Shown here: piece by piece, positions 6,199 to 7,773 of the stretch
Layout of the letters: every line of letters starts with the position of its first letter
Position numbering within the stretch: position 1 is the first letter of the stretch
Assembly (NCBI RefSeq): GCF_035998295.1
Contig: NZ_DASYHS010000179.1
Span: 1 to 7,773, forward strand
Source: DASYHS01 sp035998295
GTDB lineage: Bacteria > Pseudomonadota > Alphaproteobacteria > Azospirillales > Azospirillaceae
Direction: 5' to 3'
DNA: 7,773 nucleotides
Position numbers and translations under genes: made by a program
Notes under the pieces: model-generated
Database searches by the model: none
What the model was told of the DNA's origin: nothing
Seen by the model: the letters and a program-made list of their open reading frames with translations, nothing else

Positions 6199-7452
6199 AT
6201 GCTCGACCTGCTGCTTCTTTGTCCCGAGGTTCCCCGGCCTGCCGCTTCCGGCCGCGAGGCTCGTTTGTGGCGGGTGCTCCGGCACGTCGCGGGCCGTTAC
6301 CGGGTGCATCTCGGATGCTTCGCGGACGAGGCCCTCGACCGCCGGACGGAGGGGTTGCTCCGACAGTTCTGCCATAGCAGCTATTTCGCGCGCCCACGTC
6401 CGGCGGTCTCGCGCCCAGGCAGGCTCGCGCTCCTGGCCGGCCGCTGGGAGCCGCCGGCGGCCAGGCACGCCGGCCTGCAGGCCTGGGTGGAGCGCATCTG
6501 GGCGGAGCGGCGGCCGGCCCGGGCGCTCGCCATGGGAACATCGCTCGGGCACTACGCCCTGATCCGGCCGGACATCCCGGCGCGCCGGATCGTCGATCAC
6601 CATGATCTGGTCCACGGCGAGGACGCGGCGCGCTGGCTCCTGCCGCCGGGCATGCTGCCGCCGATCCGGCGCTGGCTGCTGGCGCTCGAGGCCCGGGCAC
6701 TCGTGCTTGCGGGCGGTGCAGGCGCGCCGGCCTGGCACGCCCATCTCATCGCCTCGTCCGCCGTCGCCGAACGGCTCAGGGACGCCGTGCCGGACCAGGG
6801 GCACAGGATCCATCATTTCCCCGACGGCATCGACGGGAACTGGTTCTCTCCGGACCAGGGGCTCCAGAATCCCCTGCCCCGGGGCGGCCCGACCCTGTTG
6901 TTCGCGGGCGGCGTCCGGACCCGCAATGGGGTCGAGGCCGCGGCATGGTTCGCGCGCGAGGTGCTGCCGCGGCTCCGGGCGGCACGGCCGGAGACGAGGC
7001 TCGTGATCCCCGGGGAAGAGGCGGTCGCCGGCTTGGCGGCGCTGGTCACGGTGCCGGGCGTGGTCTTCACCGGCCCTTCCGTAGACCGGCGCGCCTTGCT
7101 GCTGCATGCCGACGTCGTGGTGGCGCCCCATCGCGAGGCCGAGCGGGGCGGGCTGCTGGAGGCGATGGCGATGGCGCGCCCGACGGTCGCCACGGCCGCC
7201 GCCGCCGCCGAACTCGGTACGCATGCCGGTCACGAGCTCTGGCTCGCGGAGGATGCGGAGGCGTTCGCCAAGGCCGTCGACATCGCGCTCGACCCGCGGG
7301 TAGGGCCGCCGACCGGCCGCGCGGCCCGGATCAGGGTGCAGGCGGACCTGTCGTGGGAAGCGGTGCTGGAACGCTTCGACCGCCTCGTCGAAGGCCAGCC
7401 TAGTCCGCGGCAGCCGGTCGTATGGCCGATCACGTCCCGTTCCGGGAGCTGA
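6199..7452 (+). CDS. Glycosyltransferase family 4-like, resembling PEP-CTERM/XrtA-associated sugar transferases
   Basis: Predicted GT-B glycosyltransferase of 417 residues with no signal peptide or clear membrane segment. The N-terminal domain opens LDLLLLCPEVPRPAASGREA and has VLRHVAGRYRVHLGCFADE (26-44), close in form to the TIGR03087 family (LCPRIPYPP..., HEVHLGCFAD) tied to exopolysaccharide loci with exosortase A. The C-terminal nucleotide-sugar domain (about 230-365) includes AAWFAREVLPRLRAARPETRLVIPG (block around 248-272), HADVVVAPHRE (303-313) and LLEAMAMARPTVAT (319-332), with Glu321 as the family's conserved nucleotide-sugar glutamate. Two family positions look changed: PNGVD is here PDGID (208-212), and the lysine usually seen in QNKVLEAM is replaced by Gly. 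AGGA at 6191-6194 precedes the ATG. Donor and acceptor are unknown; extracellular polysaccharide synthesis is likely. No exosortase or other polysaccharide gene is in the window. Confidence 0.85.
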   Translation: MLDLLLLCPEVPRPAASGREARLWRVLRHVAGRYRVHLGCFADEALDRRTEGLLRQFCHSSYFARPRPAVSRPGRLALLAGRWEPPAARHAGLQAWVERIWAERRPARALAMGTSLGHYALIRPDIPARRIVDHHDLVHGEDAARWLLPPGMLPPIRRWLLALEARALVLAGGAGAPAWHAHLIASSAVAERLRDAVPDQGHRIHHFPDGIDGNWFSPDQGLQNPLPRGGPTLLFAGGVRTRNGVEAAAWFAREVLPRLRAARPETRLVIPGEEAVAGLAALVTVPGVVFTGPSVDRRALLLHADVVVAPHREAERGGLLEAMAMARPTVATAAAAAELGTHAGHELWLAEDAEAFAKAVDIALDPRVGPPTGRAARIRVQADLSWEAVLERFDRLVEGQPSPRQPVVWPITSRSGS

Positions 7453-7506
7453 CGCGGCGGATTCCGGCGGCATCCCGTCCATAAAGATGATATAGGCCGG
7501 CGCAGG

Positions 7507-7525
7507 CGGCGGAGCCATTCCGCCG
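7507..7525 (+). other. Hairpin in the leader of the DUF4170 gene
   Basis: CGGCGGA (7507-7513), a five-base loop, then TCCGCCG (7519-7525) gives a perfect GC-rich 7-bp stem. No T run follows, so it is a poor intrinsic terminator for the glycosyltransferase transcript; it ends 11 bases before the ribosome binding site and could be a 5' leader element. An AT-rich stretch at about 7480-7495 (ATAAAGATGATATAGG) upstream may hold the promoter, but no clear -35 is seen. Confidence 0.45.
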
Positions 7526-7536
7526 AGACACGCGTC

Positions 7537-7543
7537 AAGGAGG
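7537..7543 (+). promoter_or_regulatory. Strong ribosome binding site for a TTG start
   Basis: AAGGAGG, a seven-base match to the 16S rRNA tail, sits five bases before the TTG at 7549. It identifies the start of the partial gene at the right edge, which has no ATG at its N-terminus. Confidence 0.7.
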
Positions 7544-7548
7544 TATTC

Positions 7549-7773
7549 TTGTCAAACGGCCAGCTTTTGCACCTCGTATTCGGCGGACAGCTGGTGCGGC
7601 CGGACACGACGGAGTTCATTGACCCGCGCAACCTGCACATCGTGGGCATCTATCCCAACTACGCCGAGGCATACACGGCTTGGCGCGGGGCAACCGCCGC
7701 CACGGTCGACGACGCCCACATGCGCTACTTCATCGTCCATCTCCACCGCTTCCTCGATCCCGAGAAGGACGGC
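7549..7773 (+). CDS. DUF4170 family protein, partial (3' end outside window)
   Basis: The TTG-started frame is open to the right edge and gives 75 residues: SNGQLLHLVFGGQLVRPDT..., IVGIYPNYAEAYTAWRGA (about 32-49), then DDAHMRYFIVHLHRFLDPE (about 54-72). This matches my knowledge of DUF4170, a family of small cytoplasmic alphaproteobacterial proteins of about 80 residues. These combine a glycine-rich first strand, the YPNYAEAYTAWR helix and a C-terminal RYFIVHLHRLLDP strand. Only a few residues are likely missing. Function is unknown; no catalytic residues are assigned. The start is fixed by AAGGAGG at 7537-7543. Confidence 0.85.
   Translation, partial: MSNGQLLHLVFGGQLVRPDTTEFIDPRNLHIVGIYPNYAEAYTAWRGATAATVDDAHMRYFIVHLHRFLDPEKDG

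Noticed and set aside
6061..7518. Minus-strand open frame of 485 codons opposite the glycosyltransferase
   Set aside because: Composition is Pro/Arg/Gly-rich with no family motifs, while the plus strand encodes a recognisable glycosyltransferase over the same bases.

Overview
The window is very GC-rich, with most codons ending in G or C. It looks like chromosomal DNA of an alphaproteobacterium, probably of the Rhodospirillales/Azospirillaceae type. The support is a PhyR-type general stress regulator (a fusion known essentially only from Alphaproteobacteria), a DUF4170 protein (an alphaproteobacterial family), and the style of the purU and hyi genes. The genus cannot be fixed from the sequence alone. 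I see no rRNA, tRNA, CRISPR array, insertion sequence or prophage gene.

Left part (1-2123). On the minus strand lies a small gene of unknown function (about 9-289) whose coding signal changes frame near a C run at 166-169. Upstream of it, on the same strand, is hydroxypyruvate isomerase (hyi, 359-1150). A 157-bp divergent intergenic region carries a CtrA-like half-site and separates hyi from a plus-strand, Tat-exported N-acetylmuramoyl-L-alanine amidase (1308-2123).

Middle part (2285-5160, plus strand). A TTG-started double-BON-domain envelope lipoprotein (2285-2869) overlaps by 20 bases the start of an uncharacterised exported helical-repeat protein (2850-4208). With the amidase they form a run of three cell-envelope genes. 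Formyltetrahydrofolate deformylase purU (4300-5160) follows and belongs to one-carbon/purine metabolism.

Right part (5173-7773). A phyR-type gene on the minus strand (5173-5955) converges on purU with only 12 bp between the stop codons. No nepR or ecfG gene lies beside it, which is unusual. Across a 243-bp divergent region is a glycosyltransferase resembling the PEP-CTERM/XrtA-associated TIGR03087 family (6199-7452), with an imperfect EcfG-like promoter just before its start. The window ends inside a DUF4170 gene (7549 onward) preceded by a perfect 7-bp hairpin and a strong ribosome binding site.

No obviously new multi-gene system stands out. The most useful leads are the frame-shifted small gene at the left edge, the orphan phyR with its divergent glycosyltransferase, and the overlapping BON lipoprotein/repeat-protein pair.
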